NCBI GenBank assembly: GCA_964499465.1
Contig: CAZCLJ010000182.1
Span: 1-9,319, forward strand
Reading direction: 5' to 3'
Origin: JAAYJM01 sp964499465
GTDB lineage: Bacteria > Bacteroidota > Ignavibacteria > Kapaibacteriales > UBA2268
DNA: 9,319 nt
Of this stretch, positions 1-6,446 are shown in pieces. How positions within the stretch are numbered: position 1 is the first letter of the stretch; the number at the start of each line of letters is the position of its first letter. The position numbers were made by a program, and so were the translations under genes. A model generated the notes under the pieces. It saw only the letters and a list, made by a program, of their open reading frames with translations. It was not told the origin of the DNA and searched no databases.

Positions 1-53
1 AACTCTGTGGTAGCAATGACTTGTGAGATTCTTCACTTCGTTTCAGAATGACA
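1..53 (+). repeat. Hairpin repeat, copy A (cut by window edge)
   Basis: This is the loop and right arm of the interspersed hairpin element seen complete at 184-265, 438-520 and 5648-5730. It starts at the conserved loop (aactctgtggtagcaatgac) and continues into the right arm ending cagaatgaca. The left arm lies outside the window. Together with the next 45 bases it forms a 98-bp direct repeat of 468-565. Confidence 0.85.
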
Positions 54-98
54 AGCCGGCGAAATAGCAAACTACGAGGGAACAGGAATTCTGAAGTT
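54..98 (+). repeat. Companion repeat module, copy 1
   Basis: A module of roughly 40 nt with the core gcgaaatagcaaactacgag, followed by a caggaattctgaa-like tail. It directly follows the hairpin element here, at 266-307 and at 521-565, and occurs without a hairpin at 4301-4336. Three of the four copies abut the hairpin's right arm, so the two parts appear to travel as one composite unit. The tail enters the small palindrome at 85-107. Confidence 0.8.
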
Positions 99-107
99 CA
101 GAATTCC
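85..107. repeat. Small perfect palindrome
   Basis: Arms ggaattctgaa and ttcagaattcc, 11 bp each, flank a single central base. It sits at the junction between the companion module and the second repeat family (97-145). No T-tract follows it on either strand, so it is not an obvious terminator. Confidence 0.7.
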
Positions 108-145
108 AGACTCCATAACGAAAATAAAGTAGTTAGGAGATTTGC
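97..145 (+). repeat. Second repeat family, copy 1 (partner at 4094-4142)
   Basis: This 49-base stretch aligns without gaps to 4094-4142. I count 39 of 49 identical by eye, including the shared block cgaaaataaag and a common tttgc end. It is a degenerate dispersed repeat of unknown nature, associated here with the composite hairpin repeat. Confidence 0.6.
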
Positions 146-183
146 TTTGAACCGAATAATTGCACAAATTATAACAAAAAGTA

Positions 184-265
184 TGTCATTCTGAAGCGTT
201 GTGAAGAATCTCAAACTCTGTGGTAGCAATGACTTGTGAGATTCTTCACTTCGTTCAGAATGACA
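184..265 (+). repeat. Hairpin repeat, copy B (complete)
   Basis: Complete 82-nt element running from tgtcattctgaag to cagaatgaca. The arms pair over the outer 12 and the inner 13 positions around a small internal mismatch of gcgtt against cgaa. They enclose a loop of about 23 nt (aactctgtggtagcaatgac and following ttg) that is identical in copies A and C. No transposase or ORF is present, so it is a non-autonomous MITE-like or REP-like element. Target duplications were not evident. Confidence 0.85.
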
Positions 266-307
266 AGACTGCGAAATAGCAAACTACGAGGCATCAGGAG
301 TTCTGAA
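266..307 (+). repeat. Companion repeat module, copy 2
   Basis: Follows hairpin copy B and carries the core gcgaaatagcaaactacgag with the variant tail gcatcaggagttctgaa. This tail variant is the one found again at 4301-4336, overlapping the end of the membrane protein gene. Confidence 0.8.
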
Positions 308-310
308 CTT

Positions 311-375
311 ATAACTCCTAAATAAATTTAGGAGTTATTCTAATAATTAGAGTAACTCCCAAATTTATTTGGGAG
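311..375. repeat. Cluster of three hairpins, two of them homologous
   Basis: Three back-to-back palindromes. 311-338 has 13-bp arms around aa. 339-351 has 6-bp arms around one base. 356-375 has 9-bp arms around tt. The first and third share the stem ctcc(t/c)aaat / attt(a/g)ggag. They differ by one paired change (T-A in the first, C-G in the third) and by the loop, so pairing is kept. No neighbouring gene ends here. The hairpins could be structured RNA, bidirectional terminators or parts of repeats. Confidence 0.65.
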
Positions 376-437
376 ATTGACTGCGCAATTGTTCTTTACT
401 AGTGTAATAATTTATTGAAAACCTAATAAACATTTCT

Positions 438-520
438 TGTCATTCCGAAACGAAGTGAGGAATCTCAAACTCTGTGGTAGCAATGACTTGTGAGATTCTT
501 CACTTCGTTTCAGAATGACA
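438..520 (+). repeat. Hairpin repeat, copy C (near-perfect palindrome)
   Basis: Complete 83-nt element. Its left arm (tgtcattccgaaacgaagtg and following) complements the right arm at 28 of 30 positions by hand alignment, making it the most symmetrical copy. The loop is identical to copies A and B. The left arm differs from that of B and D (cgaaacgaag versus tgaagcgttg), so at least two arm variants circulate with the same loop. Confidence 0.88.
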
Positions 521-565
521 AGCCGGCGAAATAGCAAACTACGAGGGAACAGGAATTTTGAAGTT
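521..565 (+). repeat. Companion repeat module, copy 3
   Basis: Follows hairpin copy C and matches 54-98 except for one base (558 versus 91). With the hairpin part it forms the 98-bp direct repeat of 1-98. Confidence 0.8.
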
Positions 566-577
566 GTAAAAGTAAGG

Positions 578-612
578 AAAAAAAATCCTTCCCAAGTTTA
601 ACTTGGGAAGGA
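578..612 (-). terminator. Intrinsic terminator of the T9SS propeller gene
   Basis: A perfect 13-bp stem (586-598 with 600-612, arms tccttcccaagtt and aacttgggaagga) lies about 54 bases past the stop codon of the gene ending at 666. Read on the minus strand, the stem is followed at once by eight T residues (578-585). This is the classical Rho-independent layout and orientation for that gene. Confidence 0.85.
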
Positions 613-665
613 GAAATCTAAAATCTTTTTAAGATTATGAGCAAAGCCAGAATAAAACCGAAAGT

Positions 666-3600
666 TTATTCTTTAATTAATTGCTGTCTCCAGATATTGC
701 CATCATAATTGATTATCAAATAATAAGTTCCGCGAGGGAATTGCCCTAAATCAACCTGTTTGACAAAAATACCACCAGTGTATTTAGTAGTTTCTGAGAA
801 AATTCTTTCGCCGTTAATATTAGAAATTGAAATATCTAAAATATGAGGTTTAGTAAATTGGGCATTAATATTGAAAATATCTTTACTCGGATTTGGTCTG
901 ACATTAATGAAGTACTCAGGATTTTCGCCATCGCTTACACCAACAACAAAATTAAAATCATCAGAGAAATTGGAACAACCGTATTCATCCCAGATTTCAA
1001 CTTTATAAATTCCACTAGCAGAAGCTAAATAAGAAATTCCGGTAGCACCTTCAATTAGCGTATCGTTCCTGTACCACTGATATTCAGTAGCTTCAGATGA
1101 ATTCAACCAATTAACATACTGAGTAATTACAGGTTTTTCAGGATACGGCATAATTTCTACTATAAGAGTATCGGAATATGCTTCACATCCATCAGAAGTA
1201 ACTCCGGTAACATAGTATTTTCCGGGAGTAGAAGTAACTATTCTGCGGGTTGTTTCGCCATTACTCCATAAATAAGATTTAAATCCAAAATTTGCTGTTA
1301 AAGTAGCTTCTTCATTAATACAGATAGGAAACTTACCAACAGGACTAACTTCTAATTCGGGAACATAAAGCACTTCAACACTAATGGAATTGGATTTAGT
1401 CTTGCAACCGGAATTATCTTCAGCAGTAACAGAATAGTTTCCTGATTCTTTAACTACAATTCTTTTAGTCTTTTCGCCATTGCTCCAAATAAAATTCGGA
1501 TAATCCTGTTCTACTTCAATAACTACGCTGTCTCCCCCACAAAACACTAAATCGCCTGTAATTTTTAAAGTCAAAGGTTCAAGATTGCATTCAAGAATAT
1601 CGGCTTCCCAGATACCACGTCCATACGTAGCTGCACGGATTTTTTTTGCTCCATAATGAATATCCAGTTCATTAACAATTACATTAGGCAAACCAGTACC
1701 AAATTGTTCCCAGATTTTTGAAGAGTAATCAGTATAAAAAACTCCAATATCAGTTCCAACATATATTCTATCAGGAGAATCCTGTTGATAAACAATACAG
1801 TTAACGGGAACATTAGGAAGATTGCCAGATAAATTTGTCCATTCGCTTCCGTTATATTCCATCACCTTATTACTTTCAGAATAACCAGAAAGAGTAACCC
1901 AGCATTTATCTGAATTAGTAGGATGAACTTCAATATATGTAATCGCCTGATTTGTGCTTAAAATCGAAGTCCAGGTTGCTCCTCCGTCTTTTGTTACCAT
2001 TAAATTTGAATAATTAGCAGCATAAATAACATCTGGATTTGATTTGGAAACAGCGAGAGCAACAAGAGTTCTGTAAGAATTAAAATTAGAAATTTTATTC
2101 CAGCTAGAACCATAGTCAGTAGTTTTCCAAACATTTTTGTAACCAGCATAAATTACATTTGGAGAATTAGGAGAGATTATGTAAGGAGTAACCCATCCGC
2201 CGTCTTCATTTGTTTTGGACTTATTAAGCATAGAAGTGAAGCTTTTACCGCCATTGACAGACTTCAATAATTGTCCATATTGATAAGCAACATATACTCT
2301 ATCGGTATTAGTAGGGTCAACAGCAGCTTCCATACCATCAGCAGAATAGATGTGTTCCCATTTACCATCTTTTAGTCTGTTAGAACCATTGTCCTGACAT
2401 CCGGCATATATTAAATAAGGGTCGGTTTGAGAAACACCAAATCTGTAATATTGAGTAATTGACATACCATCAGTTTGAAAATTCCAGGAATTTCCACCAT
2501 TTGCAGTAAAGTAGATACCGCCGTCATTTCCAACAAAAAGCGTATTGTCATCTAACCATTCAAAACAATGCTGGTCGGCATGAATAAATGGCTTTGAGTA
2601 AGCACCGTTCCAATGGGCTACCATTGACCAGGAAGCAGCTTCGTTAACAGATTTCCAGACATTAATACCACCAATATAAATCACCCTGTAATCAGTTGGC
2701 GAAACGGCAAGACATAAGTCATAATCTGCCTGACCTGTATTTTTATCATCACCAGTGCCAAGATACCATCCAAGCAAGTTGTTTTCTACCTCATAATTTG
2801 AATACTCTTCATAAGTTGCTCCATCATCATCAGATATTATTAATGAATGAAACGAAGAATATCCATTACGTGAACAGAGCGCATAAATTCTTTCAGGACG
2901 ATTTGGAGTTACAGCAAATACAACTCTAGAACCACCAGATATTGTATGAACTTCTGTCCATGTATCTCCAAAATCAGTTGAGCGGAAGATTGAAGTTGAG
3001 CCAGAACGGGAAAATACGGAAGCACTAACGATATTAAAATCAGATAATGAGCAAATCATATCCCTAAAATTTCCAGTTCTTTTTGAATTCCAAGTTTGTC
3101 CGCCATTTGAAGATTTATAAATACCCTCACTTGTTGCAGCAATAACAATATCGGGATTATCGGGAGAAAGAATAATTCTTGAAGTTACTTTACCGTTACT
3201 TAAATAATAACTCATATTGGTAGCATTCCAGCTAGCTCCACCATCAGTAGTTTTAATTATGCCGATAGAATAAAAACTATTACCTGTTCCAAGTGTTCCA
3301 CTTGCATCACCTGTTGCAACATACACAACATTTGGGTCTGATTCTGAAATAGCAATGTCAGACACACCCAATGACAGAAACTGGGTAAAAGGAAATGTTT
3401 CCCAAGTTGAGCCACCGTCAATAGAACGCCATAATCCGCCTGAAGCTGCACCAGCCCATATAATATTCGCGTTTTGAGGATGGAATCTAATAACGTTTAC
3501 TCTGCCCAATCCCTGCTCTCTCACATCATATACTTTTTCCGGACTGTTTATTGGACCGAGTAAAGTCCATTGTTTTGAACTGGAAGGATTTGGGGCTTTA

Positions 3601-3902
3601 TTTTTTTCACTTAAAAACTCATATTCACGGTATATTTCAAGTTGATTGGGAAATTCTCCGTTTGGAAAAGTCCGTTGTTCCCAAAAATACTGCCAACGTT
3701 GCATTTGTTTCCAGCCCGGCTTCCTTTGCCCGTCCGGAAATCCTTTCCAATGCTCATCAAATGCTTCTTTAATTTGTTCAAAGTTTGGACTTTTGCTCTT
3801 CTCAACTTGCTCGAAAGGAGATTGAGCTGCTATCTTGCCAGTAAATAATAGTAGTGTTGTTATTATTATTACCTGTATCACTTTATTTTGTGTATTTTTC
3901 AT
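666..3902 (-). CDS. T9SS-secreted beta-propeller (BNR/Vps10-sortilin-like) protein
   Basis: A 1078-residue secreted protein. Residues 1-27 form a signal peptide with a hydrophobic core (VIIITTLLLF) and probable cleavage after IAAQ. From about 135 to 770 there are repeated Asp-box/BNR-type blades such as GLWRSIDGGSTWE (156-168), IIKTTDGGASWN (215-226), IYKSSNGGQTWN (261-272), VWKTTDYGSSWN (591-602) and MVTKDGGATWT (635-645). They close with AATYGRGIWEADI. This matches the Vps10/sortilin-like propellers common in Bacteroidota secreted proteins. Residues about 775-990 hold three Ig-like modules, the first two with the motif WSNGE(K/T)T and paired cysteines. Residues about 991-1078 are a type A sorting domain (VRPNPSKDIFNI ... 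GTYYLII ... QQLIKE), so export through the outer membrane by T9SS is expected. Asp boxes are structural and I see no catalytic signature, so an enzymatic role is unsupported; adhesion or binding is possible. It is monocistronic, with its own terminator at 578-612. The ATG at 3902 is supported by the signal peptide that directly follows it. Confidence 0.93.
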   Translation of the reverse strand: MKNTQNKVIQVIIITTLLLFTGKIAAQSPFEQVEKSKSPNFEQIKEAFDEHWKGFPDGQRKPGWKQMQRWQYFWEQRTFPNGEFPNQLEIYREYEFLSEKNKAPNPSSSKQWTLLGPINSPEKVYDVREQGLGRVNVIRFHPQNANIIWAGAASGGLWRSIDGGSTWETFPFTQFLSLGVSDIAISESDPNVVYVATGDASGTLGTGNSFYSIGIIKTTDGGASWNATNMSYYLSNGKVTSRIILSPDNPDIVIAATSEGIYKSSNGGQTWNSKRTGNFRDMICSLSDFNIVSASVFSRSGSTSIFRSTDFGDTWTEVHTISGGSRVVFAVTPNRPERIYALCSRNGYSSFHSLIISDDDGATYEEYSNYEVENNLLGWYLGTGDDKNTGQADYDLCLAVSPTDYRVIYIGGINVWKSVNEAASWSMVAHWNGAYSKPFIHADQHCFEWLDDNTLFVGNDGGIYFTANGGNSWNFQTDGMSITQYYRFGVSQTDPYLIYAGCQDNGSNRLKDGKWEHIYSADGMEAAVDPTNTDRVYVAYQYGQLLKSVNGGKSFTSMLNKSKTNEDGGWVTPYIISPNSPNVIYAGYKNVWKTTDYGSSWNKISNFNSYRTLVALAVSKSNPDVIYAANYSNLMVTKDGGATWTSILSTNQAITYIEVHPTNSDKCWVTLSGYSESNKVMEYNGSEWTNLSGNLPNVPVNCIVYQQDSPDRIYVGTDIGVFYTDYSSKIWEQFGTGLPNVIVNELDIHYGAKKIRAATYGRGIWEADILECNLEPLTLKITGDLVFCGGDSVVIEVEQDYPNFIWSNGEKTKRIVVKESGNYSVTAEDNSGCKTKSNSISVEVLYVPELEVSPVGKFPICINEEATLTANFGFKSYLWSNGETTRRIVTSTPGKYYVTGVTSDGCEAYSDTLIVEIMPYPEKPVITQYVNWLNSSEATEYQWYRNDTLIEGATGISYLASASGIYKVEIWDEYGCSNFSDDFNFVVGVSDGENPEYFINVRPNPSKDIFNINAQFTKPHILDISISNINGERIFSETTKYTGGIFVKQVDLGQFPRGTYYLIINYDGNIWRQQLIKE

Positions 3903-3922
3903 GATTATTAAAATGAATTATT

Positions 3923-3956
3923 TAAATATAAACATTAAAATTTTTTAAATTTACAA
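3923..3956 (-). promoter_or_regulatory. Possible Bacteroidota-type promoter of the propeller gene
   Basis: On the minus strand a TTG (complement of 3954-3956) is followed after 23 bases by TATATTTA (complement of 3923-3930), ending about 20 bases before the ATG at 3902. This resembles the TTG / TAnnTTTG primary sigma-factor pattern of Bacteroidota, but the last base differs and the spacing is at the long end. The region is very AT-rich, so chance matches are likely. Confidence 0.3.
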
Positions 3957-4075
3957 AATTTTTCTTATTTTTTCAAATGTTTTCAGTATTAATACAGATT
4001 AATTAGTAATGGGAATGCCTAAAATTATCGTAAGAAGACGATTAGAAACGAAGATGTTTACTTTAACTTGAAGAA

Positions 4076-4142
4076 AGCCATACCATCAACAAGTTCAGAA
4101 CTCCTGCCCCCATATCGAAAATAAAGGAATTAGAAAGTTTGC
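4076..4142 (+). repeat. Composite of two dispersed repeats
   Basis: 4076-4095 (agccataccatcaacaagtt) is an exact 20-nt match to the reverse complement of 5779-5798, one half of the hairpin downstream of the lipoprotein gene. The adjoining 4094-4142 is the second copy of the 49-base family at 97-145. The junction of two repeat types suggests nested or recombined repeats. Confidence 0.65.
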
Positions 4143-4185
4143 CTCGCAAAAAATAATTTCACAGTTAACAATTAATATTTTATTA

Positions 4186-4259
4186 GTTATTGGTCATTAG
4201 TCAATGGTTATTTGTATGTAACTACTAATGACAAATAACAAATAACGAATAACAAATTC
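4186..4259. repeat. Inverted repeat followed by heptamer tandem repeats
   Basis: 4186-4201 (gttattggtcattagt) pairs with 4224-4239 (actaatgacaaataac) with one mismatch in 16, enclosing a loop of 22 bases. The right arm runs straight into heptamers CAAATAA, CAAATAA, CGAATAA and CAAATTC (4232-4259). Low-complexity attagtcatt/caaataac repeats of this kind are common in AT-rich Bacteroidota spacers. No function is assigned. Confidence 0.6.
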
Positions 4260-4300
4260 AAAATACTTATATTAAAATTTAACTTTTTATTATTATATAT

Positions 4301-4336
4301 GCGAAAAACCAAACTATGAGGCATCAGGAGTTCTGA
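4301..4336 (+). repeat. Companion repeat module overlapping a gene end
   Basis: Matches 271-306 at 33 of 36 positions but lacks an adjacent hairpin element. It overlaps the 3' end of the minus-strand membrane protein gene: the TAG stop (complement of 4314-4316) and roughly the last seven codons (LRTPDAS) come from the repeat. Confidence 0.75.
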
Positions 4337-4847
4337 GTTTATTTTTATCGAAAAGTTTTTCAGCTGGGCATCCGATTTCCCTTTGCTTGCAAAACTTACA
4401 GGCAAATTGTCCGCGAATTATGCTGTTCCCTAAAGTTGTTAGCAAAACTAAAATGATTATTTCAATTAGCAAAACCAAATCAAATTCAATAATCAAAAGA
4501 ACAATTCCAGCGATTAACGGAATTAGTGAAATTAACATATCAGGAAGCATATCTTTCCATTTCATTTCCATACTGCAAAATTTTGAAATATCTCCTTTTT
4601 TAAAGAATAAGGAACTGAGTAAACCTTTACCAAATCCACAAGTTTTACCAAAATAATAGCAGTCGGTGCAATGATTTTTTATTAAGCGATACTCTAAAAA
4701 CAAAATATAAAATAAGTAAACCAAAGCAAAGACAAAACCAATTTCATAAATAATCAGGAAACCGAGTAAATAAATAGCTATGGAGGTGCAGTTGGACAGG
4801 ACAACAATCCAAACAGGATAATTTTTATAAGTGTTGATTTTTTCCAT
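4314..4847 (-). CDS. Cysteine-rich four-helix membrane protein, unknown function
   Basis: 177 residues. Hydrophobic segments near 12-29, 31-53, 99-119 and 122-141 predict four membrane helices in two hairpins. Each hairpin is followed by a cysteine cluster: HCTDCYYFGKTCGFGKG (C60, C63, C70) with C91 after the first, and CKFCKQREIGCPAEK (C150, C153, C160) after the second. The CxxC-x6-C spacing occurs in both clusters (60/63/70 and 150/153/160), so the protein looks like an internal duplication and suggests metal or Fe-S binding on one membrane face. I believe similar uncharacterised proteins occur in anaerobic archaea and bacteria, but this is from memory. It starts 17 bases after the DUF169 stop, so the two are probably co-transcribed. 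The last seven residues come from repeat DNA (4301-4336), so the ancestral C-terminus was probably different. Confidence 0.75.
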   Translation of the reverse strand: MEKINTYKNYPVWIVVLSNCTSIAIYLLGFLIIYEIGFVFALVYLFYILFLEYRLIKNHCTDCYYFGKTCGFGKGLLSSLFFKKGDISKFCSMEMKWKDMLPDMLISLIPLIAGIVLLIIEFDLVLLIEIIILVLLTTLGNSIIRGQFACKFCKQREIGCPAEKLFDKNKLRTPDAS

Positions 4848-4864
4848 AATGGTTTTAACTTCTC

Positions 4865-5653
4865 TTAATTTCTTTCCTTAATTTTTTGCCAGTTTTCTGT
4901 AATTAAAAAGCTTTCATCTATGTCTTCATACATTTTGTAAACTAATTCCAAAGGCATTGAAAGCGTCATTATGTCTTTTGGAAGACGCAACCTTGCCGCA
5001 ATGTCGTGTGTTCCCCAAAACGCTTTCAGCTTTCCTTCTGCTTTGTATTTAAGTGGTAAAGTAACCATTGCGCCGCATGCGGACATAAAGCGGGTAACAA
5101 CTAAATCATCTGCATCTGGAGTGCTATAATGTAATTGATAAATCAAACCGCTTAACTGGTCTGCGTTAGCAAAGAAAATCACAACTTCCGGCTTTTCGTT
5201 TTCTACAAAATTTTCTAATGGCTTAAAAACCGCTACTTTTTCGTTCAACTCTTCTGGAACAAAAGATTCAACAAAAGCTTTTGCCTGCTCTTTAGTTTTG
5301 ATAAATCTCTCTGGCTCGCGTCCCCAAACGACTTCATTAGATAAAAAGTTTTCTATTCCATCGAAAATCCATTTTTGATAGCCGAGATAAAAAGCAGAGC
5401 AGCTAAAGCCAGTAGTGTCTTTGTCAATAGCAATGGTTTTACCCTTTGCACTCGAAAAAATTAAAGGGACAATGCAACCATTGCCTTTTGACTTGAATCC
5501 AGAAGCGTTTTCAGGACGATTATCTGTAAAGTAAACTCCTACGGGAGAATATTGAAATCCAAATGTATCTTTGATTTTTATTCCTATTTTGCTGATTGAA
5601 TCGTTCATATTTTTAATTAAGTTAGTTTCTAATAATTCATTTTTGTCTGTCAT
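4865..5653 (-). CDS. DUF169 family protein
   Basis: 262 residues, cytoplasmic, with no signal peptide or membrane helix. The layout fits DUF169 (COG2043-like): an N-terminal SPVGVYF strand (36-42), a GNGCIVPLIFSSAKG segment with C60 (57-71), a GFSCSAFYLGY motif with C85 (82-92), a central PEVVIFFANADQLSGLIYQ strand-helix (155-173), and the RFMSACGAMVTLPL motif with C193 (188-201). The three motif cysteines are typical family positions and may bind a metal or cofactor, but the reaction is unknown. It lies upstream of, and close to, the Cys-rich membrane protein, so they probably work together. The annotated ATG at 5653 lies within the end of a hairpin repeat. An alternative start is Met16 (ATG at 5608), just before the conserved region; the first 15 residues may be non-native or untranslated. 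Confidence 0.82.
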   Translation of the reverse strand: MTDKNELLETNLIKNMNDSISKIGIKIKDTFGFQYSPVGVYFTDNRPENASGFKSKGNGCIVPLIFSSAKGKTIAIDKDTTGFSCSAFYLGYQKWIFDGIENFLSNEVVWGREPERFIKTKEQAKAFVESFVPEELNEKVAVFKPLENFVENEKPEVVIFFANADQLSGLIYQLHYSTPDADDLVVTRFMSACGAMVTLPLKYKAEGKLKAFWGTHDIAARLRLPKDIMTLSMPLELVYKMYEDIDESFLITENWQKIKERN

Positions 5654-5730
5654 TCTGAAGCGTTGTGAAGAATCTCAAATTCTGTGGTAGCAATGACTTG
5701 TGAGATTTCTCACTTCGTTTCGAAATGACA
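5648..5730 (+). repeat. Hairpin repeat, copy D, overlapping a start codon
   Basis: Complete 83-nt element with the same loop as the other copies, apart from one base (aattctgtgg for aactctgtgg). Its arms are more degenerate, about 23 of 30 positions complementary by hand. It lies in the leader of the DUF169 gene, and its terminal tgtcatt contains the complement of that gene's first ATG (5651-5653). It has no companion module. Confidence 0.82.
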
Positions 5731-5767
5731 CTTTAATTATATTTATGAAAACAACTTGGTATTACTT

Positions 5768-5807
5768 GCCATACTATCAACTTGTTGATGGTATGGCTAA
5801 TTTTTTT
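5768..5807 (+). terminator. Hairpin with T-tract between lipoprotein and DUF169 genes
   Basis: Arms gccatactatcaac (5768-5781) and gttgatggtatggc (5784-5797) pair over 14 positions with one T-G wobble and a very tight centre. Seven T residues follow at 5801-5807 on the plus strand. The T-tract and the wobble (a pair only in plus-strand RNA) point to a plus-strand terminator, yet no plus-strand gene is seen. On the minus strand it lies just past the lipoprotein stop and could still act as a weak 3' hairpin. Half of it recurs at 4076-4095, so it may simply be a repeat. Confidence 0.5.
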
Positions 5808-5828
5808 CCAATTCCATAATATTCAAAA

Positions 5829-6422
5829 TTAATTTGAAAAAATTGCTTTTAGCGTGCTGAAAGAAGATTTTATAGAATCTTTGTCGTTGCTTATGTCTTC
5901 CCATCGCTGAATCGCCCAAAGCCCATTGATTTTGGGTAATATCGTTAGCTGCATATAACCTTGAAAATCAGTTGGAGCTGTGGTTAAGCTATGGCTTATT
6001 TTCACATAATAGTTTGACGTAAAAACAGCAGAATCTGGCGTGATGATATCGAAACGGGAATTGCTTAATGTAATTTCAGGAGCTATGTCCACCGATAGTT
6101 TTGTTGTAATGGAAAAAAAATATCGTCTTTCATCTTCAACATCCCAGTTTGTAAAGAAGCCAGACCATCTTGCTTCTGCCTCGCTTGAAGGTATGAATCT
6201 ATACGGACGGCTGTCGCCAAGAGTAGTATCGGCAAAGCAGGCAGTATAATTTTCCGTATTTTTTTCGTTAAAAGCATTAATAAAATTAGAAACCACAATA
6301 CTTGCAGAACTCGGCGGAATAAACGAAACATTTCCGCTTTCCGGCTCTTCCGGCTCACGTGTTTCAAACAGACCGCAAGCAGTGATTAAGAGCGTCAATA
6401 TGATAAAGAGGGTGTTTTTCAT
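5829..6422 (-). CDS. Lipoprotein with probable NTF2-like fold
   Basis: 197 residues. A type II signal peptide has a hydrophobic run (FIILTLLITAC) and a lipobox ITAC with Cys16 as the lipidated residue, so envelope anchoring is expected. A short acidic linker (EPEEPESG) follows. The mature domain (about 38-197) begins with a helix SIVVSNFINAFNEKNTENYTACF, typical of NTF2/SnoaL-like folds. It continues with alternating strands and ends with GLWAIQRWEDISNDKDS, resembling the closing strand of such folds. No catalytic residues are recognisable and no substrate can be assigned. It starts 25 bases after the stop of the YhcG nuclease gene, but its clearly higher G+C and housekeeping look suggest it belongs to the older chromosome rather than to the accessory block. 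Confidence 0.75.
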   Translation of the reverse strand: MKNTLFIILTLLITACGLFETREPEEPESGNVSFIPPSSASIVVSNFINAFNEKNTENYTACFADTTLGDSRPYRFIPSSEAEARWSGFFTNWDVEDERRYFFSITTKLSVDIAPEITLSNSRFDIITPDSAVFTSNYYVKISHSLTTAPTDFQGYMQLTILPKINGLWAIQRWEDISNDKDSIKSSFSTLKAIFSN

Positions 6423-6446
6423 TTTTTTAATAATAAACTTAAAATT

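Larger units (their letters stand above)
3903..4313. other. Gene-free spacer with degenerate repeats
   Basis: I find no credible coding sequence on either strand. It contains the leader of the propeller gene (near 3903-3960), a 20-nt segment matching the 5768-5797 hairpin (4076-4095), the second repeat family (4094-4142), an inverted repeat with heptamer repeats (4186-4259) and the start of a companion repeat module at 4301. No convincing terminator for the membrane protein gene ending at 4314 was found. Confidence 0.7.

Noticed and set aside
1..565. Spaced repeats resembling a CRISPR array
   Set aside because: Copies are 83 nt plus modules, unevenly spaced, with degenerate arms, and occur again at 5648 and 9299. 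There are no regular 30-40-nt spacers and no cas genes, so these are dispersed hairpin repeats.
843..3848. Several plus- and minus-strand ORFs of 61-77 codons within the propeller gene
   Set aside because: They are shadows of a 1078-codon gene with a clear signal peptide, repeated blades and a sorting domain.
666..3902. Sialidase or other glycoside hydrolase activity for the BNR-repeat protein
   Set aside because: Asp boxes are structural and shared by many propellers. No arginine triad or other catalytic signature could be recognised, so no enzyme name is given.
4060..4140. Minus-strand reading LVDGMAFFKLK then stop, looking like a gene C-terminus
   Set aside because: It lies in repeat DNA whose core recurs at 5779-5798 without the same reading continuation, and no upstream coding sequence supports it.
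4208..4405. Minus-strand ORF of 65 codons across the spacer and the membrane protein end
   Set aside because: It runs through low-complexity repeats (including the caaataac heptamers) and overlaps the real membrane protein gene in another frame. It has no protein-like pattern.
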